Shown here one piece after another: positions 17,701-26,600 of a stretch of 35,101 bases of DNA. The DNA is taken from contig JAHFSD010000006.1 in the NCBI GenBank assembly GCA_023265925.1, forward strand, positions 1-35,101. The letters run 5' to 3'. A model generated the notes under the pieces. The model was given only the letters and a program-made list of their open reading frames with translations, was not told where the DNA came from and did no database searches. The stretch is from an archaeon (GTDB taxonomy: Archaea; Nanobdellota; Nanobdellia; Woesearchaeales; GW2011-AR9). Positions within the stretch are counted from its first letter, which is position 1. Each line of letters starts with the position of its first letter. The translations under genes and the position numbers were made by a program.

Positions 17701-18422
17701 GGCGGTTTGATCCCTATGACGATATTTACCGGCAGATTGACCTGCCGCCCACGCTGATTAACCGCTTTGACCTGATTTTTCCGATCATGGACCGGCCCAG
17801 CCGGGAACGGGATGAAGAGATGGCCGCCTTCATCCTGAACCTGCATCAGAATCCCTTGGCTGCCTCCTCAGAAATTCCCACAGATTTGTTTAAGAAATAT
17901 TTTACCTACATCCGGCAAAAGATCAATCCGCTGATGACTGATGAGGCCATTGAAGAATTGAAACAGTATTATGTAAGCATGCGCAGTTCCGGCATCACGG
18001 AGGGAGGCGTTTCCACTGTTCCCATTACTGCCCGGCAGCTGGAAGCCCTGGTGCGCTTGTCAGAAGCGGCGGCAAAAGTCCGCTTGTCTAAGACCGTTAC
18101 CAAACAAGATGCCCAAAAAGCTATTGAGATGATCGATTATTGCCTGAACCAGATCGCCAAGGACATCAAGACGGGAAAGATTGACATTGACAAGTTGACC
18201 AGTGGCATCACGGCAACACAACGCGGCACAATCAGCATGATCAAAGAGATCATTACCTCGCTGGAAGAGCAGATGGGCACGAAAATAATTCCCGTCGAGC
18301 AGATCGTGGAAGCGGCAGCGCAGAAGAATATCCATAAAGCCGATGCGGAAGACGTGTTGGAGAAGCTTCGCCGTTCGGGCGACATCTTTGAGCCCCGGCG
18401 GGGCTTTGTGCAGAAATTGTAA
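14724..18422 (+). CDS. mcm: Replicative DNA helicase MCM, intein-containing
   Basis: [34 protein letters not shown] | intein | [36 protein letters not shown]. Confidence 0.97.
   Translation: [1232 protein letters not shown]
15786..17465 (+). mobile_element. MCM intein (560 aa) with LAGLIDADG-type homing endonuclease
   Basis: Starts [11 protein letters not shown], ends [14 protein letters not shown] before +1 Thr; [14 protein letters not shown] and [11 protein letters not shown] motifs. Confidence 0.95.
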
Positions 18423-18432
18423 GTGTAGAAAC

Positions 18433-18588
18433 GTATGTGGAAAGCTGGCTTGGCCAATGTGCGAGCCGAGAACTGCCTTCGTTCATGAGAATTATCAAGG
18501 TGCTTTTCAGCGGGAAGAAATACTGGATTTGGACGATTGATGAAGCCAGAAAAGCACGAGGCTCGCGGCCCGCCAGCTTTCCACGTAC
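18433..18588 (+). ncRNA. Structured element C between mcm and RPA-like gene (candidate ncRNA or UTR structure)
   Basis: 17-bp stem 18433-18449/18572-18588 (one G.U), nested 7-bp GCGAGCC/GGCTCGC (18461-18467/18560-18566) and 9-bp GTGCTTTTC/GAAAAGCAC (18500-18508/18549-18557). Confidence 0.55.
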
Positions 18589-18617
18589 AAAGAAACTATA
18601 AAAAGAAATTGTAAATC

Positions 18618-19220
18618 ATGGCACCGGCAATGAAAGTGACGCTGGCGCAGATTCAGCGTGGCAGTTATGTCCTGGAAGAGAATGAGCCTGCGTACGTGCT
18701 GATGGAAGAGCAGCAGAAAATGTATCGTTGTAATGTCATTGCCACGGTGATTGCCAAGGAGGAAGTGGGCACGATGAGCAACCTGTTGCTGGATGACGGC
18801 ACGGGACAGGCTCTGCTGCGCTCTTTTGAACCATCAACGGTCATGGCCGCTCTCCAGCCCGGTGATGTTGTTCTGGTTATTGGCAAGGTGCGGGTGTTCA
18901 ACCGGGAGAAATATGTTTCTCCAGAGTTAGTTAAGAAAGTTCATCCCCTCTGGCTAAAAGTACGGGTGAAAGAATTAATACGAGTGGGAGAATTGCGCGG
19001 CCAGCAGGAAATGGTGGTGGAAGAAGTGGCTGGGGAAGAGGTGACCGGGAAAGAGCTGCCGGGAGGGGTGTTAGTGCAGCAGATCCGGGAGAGGGATCAG
19101 GGGCAGGGCGTTCTGATTGAGGAGTTAATCCTGTCTCCGGAAGCTGAAGAGGCAGTAGAAAAGCTGCTGCGGGAAGGGGTTATCTTCCAGAACCTGCCGG
19201 GAAGGGTGAAAGTGTTGTAG
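18618..19220 (+). CDS. OB-fold RPA-like single-strand-binding protein with C-terminal winged-helix-like region
   Basis: NVIATVIAKEEVGTMSNLLLDDGTGQALLRSF...LQPGDVVLVIGKVRVFNREKYVSPELVKKV. Confidence 0.78.
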   Translation: MAPAMKVTLAQIQRGSYVLEENEPAYVLMEEQQKMYRCNVIATVIAKEEVGTMSNLLLDDGTGQALLRSFEPSTVMAALQPGDVVLVIGKVRVFNREKYVSPELVKKVHPLWLKVRVKELIRVGELRGQQEMVVEEVAGEEVTGKELPGGVLVQQIRERDQGQGVLIEELILSPEAEEAVEKLLREGVIFQNLPGRVKVL

Positions 19221-19240
19221 GAAGTGGGAGGGCAGTTTCG

Positions 19241-20098
19241 TTACCCACTAAAAAAGAATGGCGTGACATACACTTCGGTCAAGGCTGCCACTAATAACAA
19301 TCCCAGGCTGATGAAGATCAGATCCAGCGTGTCAATAAGAATTTGCTCTTTCTGCAGATTATGCCTGACGATGGCAATGGAAATTATGCCGCCGGCCAGT
19401 CCCATCACAAAGTAGGCGGCCACTTCAAACACGCCATGGGTCATGTAACGGAAGAAGCTGAACGTCGTGGCACTAAAGTATGTGGATAACGACGCGGCTC
19501 CCACCGCCGAGGCTGTCTGGGCAATTTCCTGCTTCACCAGGTTGCCGATGGCCGTGGCAATGACGGAAGCGTTCCAGGTCAGGATAAAGATTGCGCCGGT
19601 GCCATACAGAAATGAAAAAATCAGGCAGAAAAACAGGACTTTCAGGTTGTTGGAAAGGATGCGTAAGAAGATGTCGAAACGGGTTATCCCTCCGGTCAGG
19701 TAACCGCGGATGTTTTCATTGACATTGATGATTGCTTTCTCCTGTAGGTTAAACACGGAATGGACAACGTTCTGGGGAAAGAAGATATAGGTAATCACCA
19801 GTGCAGTCGTAATACCCAAGAACAGGAACATCAGGTACGCCAATACTTTGGTATGCTCACGCAGCAGCTTTGATTCGTGCGTGTATTTCAAATCCAGTTT
19901 CTCTTCGTTCTGGATCGTGGTGAAGAACATTGGTAAAGCAGCTAGGACGATCAGGAAGACGGTTAAAATGGCGGCAACTTCTTTAAACACAAAATAAGCC
20001 AGCATTAATCCCACAAAAGAATAAATCATCCCCCCAAAGAACATCTCCCAGGGCTTCTTCTTAAGCTTGAATGGGTTAAACAGTGATTCTAAAACCAT
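19241..20098 (-). CDS. SpoIIM-like (stage II sporulation M family) membrane protein
   Basis: Multi-TM; FSFLYGTGAIFILTWNASVIATAIGNLV...YFVMGLAGGIISIAI pattern. Confidence 0.75.
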   Translation of the reverse strand: MVLESLFNPFKLKKKPWEMFFGGMIYSFVGLMLAYFVFKEVAAILTVFLIVLAALPMFFTTIQNEEKLDLKYTHESKLLREHTKVLAYLMFLFLGITTALVITYIFFPQNVVHSVFNLQEKAIINVNENIRGYLTGGITRFDIFLRILSNNLKVLFFCLIFSFLYGTGAIFILTWNASVIATAIGNLVKQEIAQTASAVGAASLSTYFSATTFSFFRYMTHGVFEVAAYFVMGLAGGIISIAIVRHNLQKEQILIDTLDLIFISLGLLLVAALTEVYVTPFFFSG

Positions 20099-20149
20099 TC
20101 GTGAAGGAGAGGCCGTGAGCTATTTAAACATTTCGAGTGTGAATATAAA

Positions 20150-20500
20150 ACACCATATTTTTACCATATAGTAAACAATCTAAAATTAATAAATAATAAC
20201 ATTAATAATAATAATATAAATAATAATGTAAAATTATATTTTTAGAGAGAGACCCCTTGATTTCGTATGGAGATGAGATAATATTTCTATTTATTTTTAT
20301 TAATATTTTTATATATAATATATGTTTCTATATAGAATAATAATGTATTTGTAGTTATGATAATAATAAAGAGGATAGGATATCTCTGTTATAATTCCAT
20401 CATCTTTATATAAAAGTATCAAAATCTTTTCCAGAGGAAACGGATATTCCAAAAAGAAACAAACAATTTCAAATAGAAAGTTCCAAAAGAAACAAAAGGG
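20150..20500. other. Candidate replication origin: AT-rich tract plus ORB-like repeats upstream of cdc6
   Basis: AT-rich 20150-20400; TTCCAGAGGAAAC 20429-20441, TTCCAAAAAGAAAC 20447-20460, TTCCAAAAGAAACAAAAGGG 20481-20500 resemble the ORB core TTCCAnnGGAAACnAAAGGG. Confidence 0.6.
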
Positions 20501-20508
20501 TGGCACAG

Positions 20509-21705
20509 ATGGGAGTAGAATCATTTTTTGAGCATTACCTTCAAAAAACCTCATTTTTTCAGGATAAATCCATTCTTTCCTCTTCTTATCTTCCCCCTGA
20601 AGTTCTCTACCGGGAAGAGCAGTTACGGGAAGTAGCCAACATCCTTGCACCTGCTTTAAAGCTGGAAAAACCTTCTAACTTGTTTATTTATGGTAAGACC
20701 GGAACCGGCAAGACTTTATCCATTAAATATATCTTAAAATCACTGATGGCCACGGCAGGGCAAAACAACATTCCACTAAAAGCGATTTACGTCAACTGTA
20801 AACTCAAACGGGTCGCCGATACTGAATATCGCTTGATTGCTCAACTTATTAAAGAATATGGTGAAGAAGTTCCCCCCACGGGCTTGCCTACCGACGAAGT
20901 TTATTCTGTTTTCTATCGGCTGATTGATAAAGAGAAACATGTTGCCCTCTTAGTCCTGGATGAAATTGATCAATTAACCAAAAAAATTGGTGATGAGATT
21001 CTCTATAATCTTACCCGCATCAACGCTGAATTAAAGAATTCAAAAATAAGCCTGGTCGGCATTTCCAACAATTTAGTCTTTTCGGAGAATCTTGATCCCC
21101 GTGTCAAAAGCAGCCTGTCAGAAGAAGAATTGATCTTTCCTCCTTACAACGCGGTGCAGATTCAGGATATTCTGCACCAGCGCGCGGTAATCGCCTTTCA
21201 GGCTGGGGCCTTACAGTCCGGCGTGATTGAAAAATGCGCTGCCTTTGCCGCTCGGGAACACGGCGATGTCCGGCGAGCCATTGACCTGTTGCGGGTTGCT
21301 GGAGAACTGGCTGAGCGTTGTGGTTCTGATACCCTGGAACTGGCCCATCTTGATGAAGCACAGCGAAAAGTGGAATCGGACAGTATCATTAACGCCGCCA
21401 TCACCCAGCCTAAGCAATTCCAGGCAGTGCTTTATGCCATTCTGCTGATTTCACCGCAGAAGCGAAACGTGTATACTGGTGAGATTTATGAGGTGTATAA
21501 AACCATTTGCCGGCAGTCAAAACTCAACGTTCTTACCCAGCGGCGCATCTCCGACATTCTGGCTGAATTTGACATGCTGGGCATCATCACTGCCCGGATA
21601 ATCTCCAAAGGACGGTATGGCCGCACCCGGGACATTGCCGTGACACTGGAAGGCAATCTCGTCTTAAAATTGAAAGAATTACTGGAAAAATCGTTGCAAG
21701 CCTAA
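20509..21705 (+). CDS. cdc6: Orc1/Cdc6 origin-binding initiator
   Basis: FIYGKTGTGKTLSIKYILK, LLVLDEIDQL, C-terminal winged helix; start ATG 20509 (or GTG 20500). Confidence 0.93.
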   Translation: MGVESFFEHYLQKTSFFQDKSILSSSYLPPEVLYREEQLREVANILAPALKLEKPSNLFIYGKTGTGKTLSIKYILKSLMATAGQNNIPLKAIYVNCKLKRVADTEYRLIAQLIKEYGEEVPPTGLPTDEVYSVFYRLIDKEKHVALLVLDEIDQLTKKIGDEILYNLTRINAELKNSKISLVGISNNLVFSENLDPRVKSSLSEEELIFPPYNAVQIQDILHQRAVIAFQAGALQSGVIEKCAAFAAREHGDVRRAIDLLRVAGELAERCGSDTLELAHLDEAQRKVESDSIINAAITQPKQFQAVLYAILLISPQKRNVYTGEIYEVYKTICRQSKLNVLTQRRISDILAEFDMLGIITARIISKGRYGRTRDIAVTLEGNLVLKLKELLEKSLQA

Positions 21706-21706
21706 C

Positions 21707-23482
21707 ATGGAGCCTGACATGGACAACCCCCAGGAATTAAACAATCCTCCGGAATTAATTCAGCAGATAATTCAGCAGATGTTTGAGCGCGGCATTCTCC
21801 TTAACCAGGAGATGGTCCGGCAGAACGTCCCCGCGTCGTTAGTGGATACAATAGAATCCGAAGCTGACCTGATCGTCTTGACGGCCGATTATGCTGTCGT
21901 TCTTACCCAACCGGCCAGTTTCGTTGATTGGTATGAAATTGACCGTGACCGTGTCCGGGCCGAGAAGTATCATGACGATGAACTTTATCAACGGCATCTG
22001 CAGGACTGGAAAAAAACAGCGGTGACAGCTTCAGCAGCATCTTCCACTGGCATTACTGCTACTGCCACTACATCCACTGCTACCATCACCACCCTGGAAA
22101 TGGAATTAAAAACAGCTGAACCGGAAGTCACGTTCTCACTCCTCCCACCAGCGGCCTATCCTGAAAACAGCCTGATCATGGAACAGTCGCGTTCTCTTTC
22201 CTTTCCCCTTTCCCTGCCAGAAAAGGTCACTATCTTCATTACCCCCAAAGCGGTAGCCCGGAAATATGAAGTGAAGGATTTTACTTCTTTATTCCTTTCC
22301 CGTTACCGCTACCTTTCCGGGTTGCTTCGCCACCGGCAGGAATTGATTTCAGCGCTGCCAATCAGCCGTCTCACGTCACTGAAAGAAAGGCAAACCGTTG
22401 CCTTGATTGCCATGGTCGCGGAGATCAAAACGACAAAAACCGGCAATACCCTGCTAACCCTGGAAGATCCTACCGGGCAGTTGCGCGCCCTGGTCTCCAA
22501 GGCAAAAGAAGAACTGTTGGCTGCGGCAAAAGACTTGGTACATGATGAAGTCATCGGCGTGGTCGGGACCTATTCTGACCAGATGCTGTTTGTGGATGCG
22601 CTGATCTGGCCCGACCTGCCGGTACTGGATCTTAAAAAGAATCCTGATGTTGACGAGTATGCCATTTTCCTCTCGGACATCCATGTTGGCTCCGCCCTGT
22701 TTCTCAAGGATGAGTTTGAAAAATTAGTGTTGTGGATCAACGGCCATATTGGCAACGACCAGCAACGGGAAATTGCTGAAAAAGTTAAGTATATCTTTAT
22801 TGCCGGCGATCTGGTGGACGGAGTAGGGATTTATCCCGCCCAGGAATCTGAGTTAGCGATCACCGACATTCACCGGCAATATCAGGAATTTACCCGGTTG
22901 ATCAAACGCTTCCCTCCCGATAAGCAGATCATTATCTGTCCGGGCAACCATGACGTCGTGCATTTAGCCGAGCCGCAGCCAGCGCTCTATCCGGACTATG
23001 CCGCGGAACTGTTGACGTTACCCCACGTCTTTCTGGTGCCTAATCCTTCCTGGATCACCATTGGAAAAACGAACACCTTTCCTGGCTTTGACGTGCTGCT
23101 CTACCATGGCTATTGTTTTGATTACTATGTTGCCAACGTCGAGTCAATCCGCGCCAATGGCGGCTACCGCCGCGCTGACTTAATCATGAAATTTTTACTG
23201 AAACGCCGTCACTTGGCGCCGTCATTTAAATCCACGCCGTATTATCCTGGCCAGGCTGATGACCCGCTGCTGATTCGCCAGGTGCCTGACTTTTTAGTGA
23301 CGGGGCATATCCATTATTCTCACATCAACAATTACAAGAGTGTCACCATGATCAGCGGCAGTTGCTGGCAGGGGAAGACGTCCTTTCAGGAAAAACTGGG
23401 ACATGACCCTGAACCGGCGCGCGTTCCCTGGGTTAACCTGCGCACGCGGGAGATGAAAATCCTGAAATTTGGTGCACTATGA
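21707..23482 (+). CDS. polB: DNA polymerase D small subunit DP1 (exonuclease)
   Basis: OB fold then LSDIHVGS, IAGDLVDGVG, CPGNHDVVH, VTGHIHY calcineurin-like motifs. Confidence 0.94.
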   Translation: MEPDMDNPQELNNPPELIQQIIQQMFERGILLNQEMVRQNVPASLVDTIESEADLIVLTADYAVVLTQPASFVDWYEIDRDRVRAEKYHDDELYQRHLQDWKKTAVTASAASSTGITATATTSTATITTLEMELKTAEPEVTFSLLPPAAYPENSLIMEQSRSLSFPLSLPEKVTIFITPKAVARKYEVKDFTSLFLSRYRYLSGLLRHRQELISALPISRLTSLKERQTVALIAMVAEIKTTKTGNTLLTLEDPTGQLRALVSKAKEELLAAAKDLVHDEVIGVVGTYSDQMLFVDALIWPDLPVLDLKKNPDVDEYAIFLSDIHVGSALFLKDEFEKLVLWINGHIGNDQQREIAEKVKYIFIAGDLVDGVGIYPAQESELAITDIHRQYQEFTRLIKRFPPDKQIIICPGNHDVVHLAEPQPALYPDYAAELLTLPHVFLVPNPSWITIGKTNTFPGFDVLLYHGYCFDYYVANVESIRANGGYRRADLIMKFLLKRRHLAPSFKSTPYYPGQADDPLLIRQVPDFLVTGHIHYSHINNYKSVTMISGSCWQGKTSFQEKLGHDPEPARVPWVNLRTREMKILKFGAL

Positions 23483-23506
23483 CTAGCTATAACTAATTAT
23501 AACTAA

Positions 23507-23599
23507 TAGCAAAACACATTAATAATGGAACAAATAGTGTGTTTTGCTAGGATAGTAAAGTGCCTATAAATCAGTTCCATTATTTGTGCACTTTACTAT
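23507..23599. repeat. Twin hairpins with complementary loops
   Basis: TAGCAAAACACA/TGTGTTTTGCTA (23507-23518/23538-23549), ATAGTAAAGTGC/GCACTTTACTAT (23552-23563/23588-23599), loops AATAATGGAAC (23521-23531) and GTTCCATTATT (23574-23584) perfectly complementary. Confidence 0.9.
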
Positions 23600-23619
23600 A
23601 ACGATAAGTAACTGTAACT

Positions 23620-26600
23620 ATGACTACTACTCCATCGCCAGCTTTTCTGTCACCCGTGGTTGCGGCTTCCCCTACCCTGCAGAACTACTTCCAGCGAATC
23701 AGGCAACAGGTGCAATCCTGCTATGATCGTGCGGCCCAGGCCCGGGCTCAGGGTCTTGACCCGGAACATCACGTTCCCATTCCCCTCGCTCAGGACATGG
23801 CCGAGCGTGTTGTGGGCCTGATTTCGGTCATCGCGCCTGCCGTTGTCAATTCACCCATCCGGCAACGCATCATGGACTTAGAGCAGCAGTATGGGCGGCT
23901 CGATTGGCGCGTCGGATTTGTCATTGCCGAAGAAATTGCTCAGGGAAAGCACTGCTCGTTTGCCAACCCGCTGGAAGCGGCAGAAGTGGGCATCCGCGTC
24001 GGGTTTGCTTATCTGACGTTAGGCATTGTCTCGGCTCCCCTGGAAGGGTTCATTGGGCTGAAAATCAAAAAAAGGAAAGATGGTCGGGAATATTTTGCCG
24101 CGCAGTATGCTGGCCCCATCCGGGGAGCAGGAGGAACTGCCGCTTCCCTTTCCGTCATTTTAACTGATTATGTCCGCCTGAAGTTGGGTTATGCTCCTTA
24201 TGATCCTGATGATGCTGAAATTAACCGCGCCGTGATGGAAGTGCAGGATTACCATGAGCGGGTCACTAACCTGCAGTATTTCCCTTCGGAAGAAGAGCTG
24301 CGTTTTCTGGTCTCGCATCTGCCCGTGGAAGTGGACGGCGATCCCACGGAACAGTTTGAGGTATCTAATTACAAGGACCTTCCCCGCATTGAAACGAACC
24401 TGATTCGCGGCGGCATTCCGTTAGTGTTAGCGGAAGGGCTCTGCCAGAAAGCGCCTAAACTCTGGAAACGCCTTTCCAAATGGGGGAAACAGCTTGGCCT
24501 GGAATGGGACTGGCTTCCTGAATTTATCCGGTTGAAGGAACGGATTCATGCCGCTCACGCTCCCAAAGAGAACGCCGGGGAAAAAAGAGTCCAGCCAAAC
24601 AATACATTCATCATGGACCTTGTTGCCGGCCGGCCAATTCTGACTCATCCGTTAGCAGTGGGCGGGTTGCGCCTGCGCTATGGAAGGACGAGGATGTCCG
24701 GCTTTTCAGCAGCAGCATTGAATCCAGTCACGTTGTTGGTGCTGGACAAGTACATTGCCATTGGCACGCAACTGAAGGTGGAACGGCCGGGAAAGGCAGC
24801 CTGTGTCACTATTTGCGACGTTATTGATGGCCCCATTGTCAAGCTGCGGGATGGTTCCGTTATCCATCTCAAGACGGAGATACAGGCAAAGCAGTATCTT
24901 GCTGAGATTGACGAAATTCTCTTTCTGGGCGACATCCTGTTTAATTACGGTGATTTCTCCGAAAACGGGCAAAGTTTAGTGCCCGCCGGGTACTGTCCGG
25001 AATGGTGGGTGGCAGAAGTCGAAAAGGCACAGCAGGAAAAATCACAGCAGGAGCAAGCCCATGTTATCGTTCCTCTTCCTGCGCATCCTCTCCCTGAGAA
25101 TCGCTTTCGTGACCTGTTACGTGATCCTTTTACCACGATTCCCACCTGGGAGGAAGCCACGCTGTTAAGCACCGAATGGCAAGTCCCACTTCATCCGGAA
25201 TACACTTTTTACTGGAAGTTAGCATCGGCAGAAGAATTGAACTTTCTCCGGCAGTGGCTGGCGGAAGGAAAATTAAAGAAAGACGAGCAGGGAATCAGTA
25301 AAATTATCCTTCCCTACTATTCTTCCCCGGAGGCTTCCCTGGAGACGCCGGCTCGGGGGAAGGCAGTTTTGGAGCAAATGGGCGTGCCGCATCTGGTGGT
25401 GAATAAGGAATGCGTTGTCCTGGAACGCCAGGAAGCTAACAGCCTGGCGTTCAGCCTGGGGTTTGACGACCAGAACAGCATGGAAACGATTACGGTTTTT
25501 AATGATGTTGCTAATAGTGCTACTAATGGTGTTGCTGTTTCCAATGGCGTCGCCCTGCGCACCGGGTTAGATGTCGTTTCCCGGCTCTGTCGCGTTCCTG
25601 TTCGCGACAAGGCAGGAACATTTGTTGGTGCCCGGATGGGCCGGCCGGAGAAAGCAAAAATGCGGCATTTGACCGGCTCGCCGCAGATGATGTTTCCCGT
25701 GGGAAATGAAGGTGATCGTCTCCGGAGTCTGCAGGCCGCGTTGGAAAAAGGTAAAGTCCATAGCACCTTTCCCCGATTTTACTGTCGGCAGTGCCAGCGC
25801 GAGATGATTTATCCCCGCTGTGAAGAGTGCGCTTCTCCGACGGAACAGCGGTACCATTGCCGCATCTGCGGCGATCTGGAGAAACAGCAATGCCGGCACG
25901 GGGCTGCCGCTCCCTACAAAACGACTGATGTAGATATCAACTATTATTTCACTAAGGCAAAAGAGCGGTTGGGTGAGAAATTTCCTCCCGACCTGATCAA
26001 AGGCATCCGCGGGACGTCCAACAAAGACCATGTCGTGGAACATCTGGCTAAAGGGATTCTGCGGGCAAAACATGGCATTTATGTCAATAAGGATGGCACG
26101 ACGAGGTACGATTGCACTGAGCTTCCGGCAACCCATTTCAAGCCGAAAGAGGTCAAAACCACGATTGTCAAATTAAAAGAGTTAGGGTATGAACAAGACA
26201 TTTACGGCCGGGAATTGGTGGAAGAAGATCAGTTATTAGAGTTACGGCCACAGGACATCATTCTTCCCGGGTTTGATTCCTTGGACGAGTCAGCCGGCCA
26301 GGTGTTAATGCGGGTAGCCCGGTTTGTGGATGATTTGCTGATTCGTTTTTATCATCTCCCGCCATTCTACAACCTGAAGAAAGAAGAAGATCTCGTCGGC
26401 CATTTGGTGATTGGCTTAGCGCCGCATATTTCTGCCGGGATGGTCGGCCGGATTATCGGTTTCTCCGAGACGCAAGGATTGCTGGCTCACCCACTCTATC
26501 ATGCCGGGATGAGAAGGGATGCCGATGGCGATGAAGCTGCCGTGATGCTGCTGCTGGACGCCTTGCTCAATTTTTCCCGGCGATTTCTTCCTAAAAGCAG

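Noticed and set aside
18343-18540. 65-aa plus ORF overlapping the mcm 3' end
   Set aside because: Out of frame with mcm for most of its length and crosses element C stems; no coding evidence.
13968-18557. GATGAAG(T)CCAGAAAAGCAC shared by 13970 and 18538 regions
   Set aside because: Only about 19 nt with a gap; the flanks do not align, so chance is plausible.
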